Origin: Acidimicrobiales bacterium
GTDB lineage: Bacteria > Actinomycetota > Acidimicrobiia > Acidimicrobiales > RAAP-2
Direction of reading: 5' to 3'
DNA length: 14,299 nucleotides
NCBI GenBank assembly: GCA_017883105.1
Contig: JADGOF010000019.1
Span: 1 to 14,299 of the forward strand
Shown here: positions 13,345 to 14,299 of the stretch, one piece after another
Layout: the number at the start of each line of letters is the position of its first letter
How positions within the stretch are numbered: the stretch's first letter is position 1
Notes under the pieces: model-generated
The model's database searches: none
The model's input: the letters and a program-made list of their open reading frames with translations, nothing else
Told to the model about the DNA's origin: nothing
Translations under genes and position numbers: made by a program

Positions 13345-14299
13345 TCGGGCCACCACCTGGCGTGAGGCGCGCACCGTCGCTCCGCCCTCTCGACATCGCC
13401 TACGGGATTCCGCTCGGAATGGACCCGATCCCTCCGCTCGAGCGGGGCCCATCGGGCGCCACCCCCATGGAGGCCATCGAACAGGTTCTGATTGAGGCGC
13501 TGAACCGGACGCCGTGCCTGCTCAGCTTTTCCGGAGGCCGAGACTCGTCGGCCCTGCTCGCGGCGGCGGTGCATGTGGCTCGGCGTGAAGGTCTGGACCT
13601 GCCGATTCCCGCCACCTTGGTCTTCCCGCAGTCGGAGGACTCCAACGAGGACGAGTGGCAGGCGATCGTCCTCCGTCACCTCGGGGTGACCGAGTGGGAG
13701 CGGTTCGAGATCCACGAGGAGTTCGACGCGGTGGGGCCGGTGGCCACCCGGGCGCTCCTCCGCCACGGCCTCCTGTGGCCGTTCAACACGCACTTTCACG
13801 CACCGATCATCGAGCGGGCCGCCGGAGGTTCGGTGGTGACCGGATTCGGTGGCGACGAGCTCGGCAACAGTCTGAACTCCGCGCGTGCGGAGCACCTGCT
13901 GACGTCAGGGCGCCTGAAGGACTGGCGCGATCTCCTCGTGATCGGCCTGGCTCTGTCCCCACGGCCGGTGCGGGCCATGGTGCACCGACGCCGGTCCCGC
14001 GCCGACATGGGCGAGGTGCCATGGCTCACCGACGAAGGGGCCCGACAACTCGTCCATGCCTATGGCGTGAGCGAAGGCGCCATCCCGTTGGGCTGGGAGG
14101 CGAAGCTCCGACGGTGGATCTGGCCCGGCCGCTACTTCCGCGTGTGCGTCGAGAGCTTTGATGTCCTGGGGTCGTTCTACGACGTGAACGTCGTCCATCC
14201 CTTCGTCGATCGCCGGGTCCTGGATGCCCTGGGCACACTGGGCGGCTTCCGGGGACTCGGGGACCGCACAGGGCTCATGCGGCACGTCTTCGGGGACCT
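13341..14299 (+). CDS. Asparagine-synthase-like ATP-dependent amidotransferase/ligase, stand-alone synthetase domain (3' end outside window)
   Basis: 319 residues are visible from GTG 13341, which overlaps the repeat-protein stop (GTGA); the frame stays open to the window end. The ATP pyrophosphatase P-loop SGGRDSS is at 64-70, TGFGGDE at 167-173 matches the AsnB S-G-x-G-G-D-E loop, and VVHPFVDRRVL (294-304) matches the conserved H-P-F-L-D segment. Only about 60 residues precede the P-loop, against roughly 230 in true AsnB, so the glutamine-hydrolysing N-terminal domain is missing. The enzyme would activate a carboxylate with ATP and join it to an amine or ammonia from another source. Related domains make amides on sugar acids, close the ring of lasso peptides, or build beta-lactams, so the substrate is open. 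Coupling to a secreted protein and proximity to an exporter suggest a surface or secreted product. Confidence 0.85.
   Translation, partial: MIGPPPGVRRAPSLRPLDIAYGIPLGMDPIPPLERGPSGATPMEAIEQVLIEALNRTPCLLSFSGGRDSSALLAAAVHVARREGLDLPIPATLVFPQSEDSNEDEWQAIVLRHLGVTEWERFEIHEEFDAVGPVATRALLRHGLLWPFNTHFHAPIIERAAGGSVVTGFGGDELGNSLNSARAEHLLTSGRLKDWRDLLVIGLALSPRPVRAMVHRRRSRADMGEVPWLTDEGARQLVHAYGVSEGAIPLGWEAKLRRWIWPGRYFRVCVESFDVLGSFYDVNVVHPFVDRRVLDALGTLGGFRGLGDRTGLMRHVFGD

Overview
The window looks like accessory DNA from a high-GC actinobacterium. The best clue is a secreted protein with six ~42-residue GYW...DGGVFSFG...GS repeats, a repeat type I associate with Acidimicrobiia and related uncultured actinobacteria; this lineage call is inference. 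The content is cell-surface glycan or secreted-product biosynthesis, interrupted by decayed insertion sequences.

Region 1 (about 1-4040, plus strand) is visibly AT-richer than the rest. For example, bases 1141-1200 contain 26 G/C of 60, against 45 of 60 for 7321-7380. It starts with a ~300-base gene-free stretch that holds strong RNA-type hairpins, one with a GAAA tetraloop, possibly the 5' end of a broken group II intron. Next come a small four-helix membrane protein, a 592-residue polytopic membrane protein whose start overlaps it (GTGA), a 390-base gap with an 11-bp stem-loop, and a GT4 glycosyltransferase. This resembles a piece of an imported exopolysaccharide cluster.

Region 2 (about 4040-4880) holds no intact gene. 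A frameshifted IS3-type orfA fragment (+) abuts an ISL3-type transposase N-terminal fragment (-), exactly where base composition changes.

Region 3 (4882-8487, minus strand) is a tight three-gene operon in the order GMC oxidoreductase with a 4Fe-4S motif, NAD-dependent epimerase (GTGA overlap), and GT2 glycosyltransferase (7-base gap). It ends in a terminator-like stem-loop. It probably oxidises, modifies and transfers a sugar or a related small molecule.

Region 4 (8488-9811) is decaying: an IS630-type transposase remnant (+) runs into a frameshifted nucleotidyltransferase pseudogene (-) of the PF14907 type. The pseudogene lies just downstream of, and in line with, the ABC exporter gene.

Region 5 (9812-14299) has a divergent pair of units. 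An ABC exporter (-) faces a plus-strand pair made of the secreted repeat protein and a stand-alone asparagine-synthase-like enzyme. The enzyme starts inside the stop codon of the repeat-protein gene (GTGA) and runs off the window end. Exporter + AsnB-like enzyme + PF14907 nucleotidyltransferase recalls the accessory set of lasso-peptide-type clusters, but no precursor, leader protease or leader-binding protein is visible here, so this remains a hypothesis.
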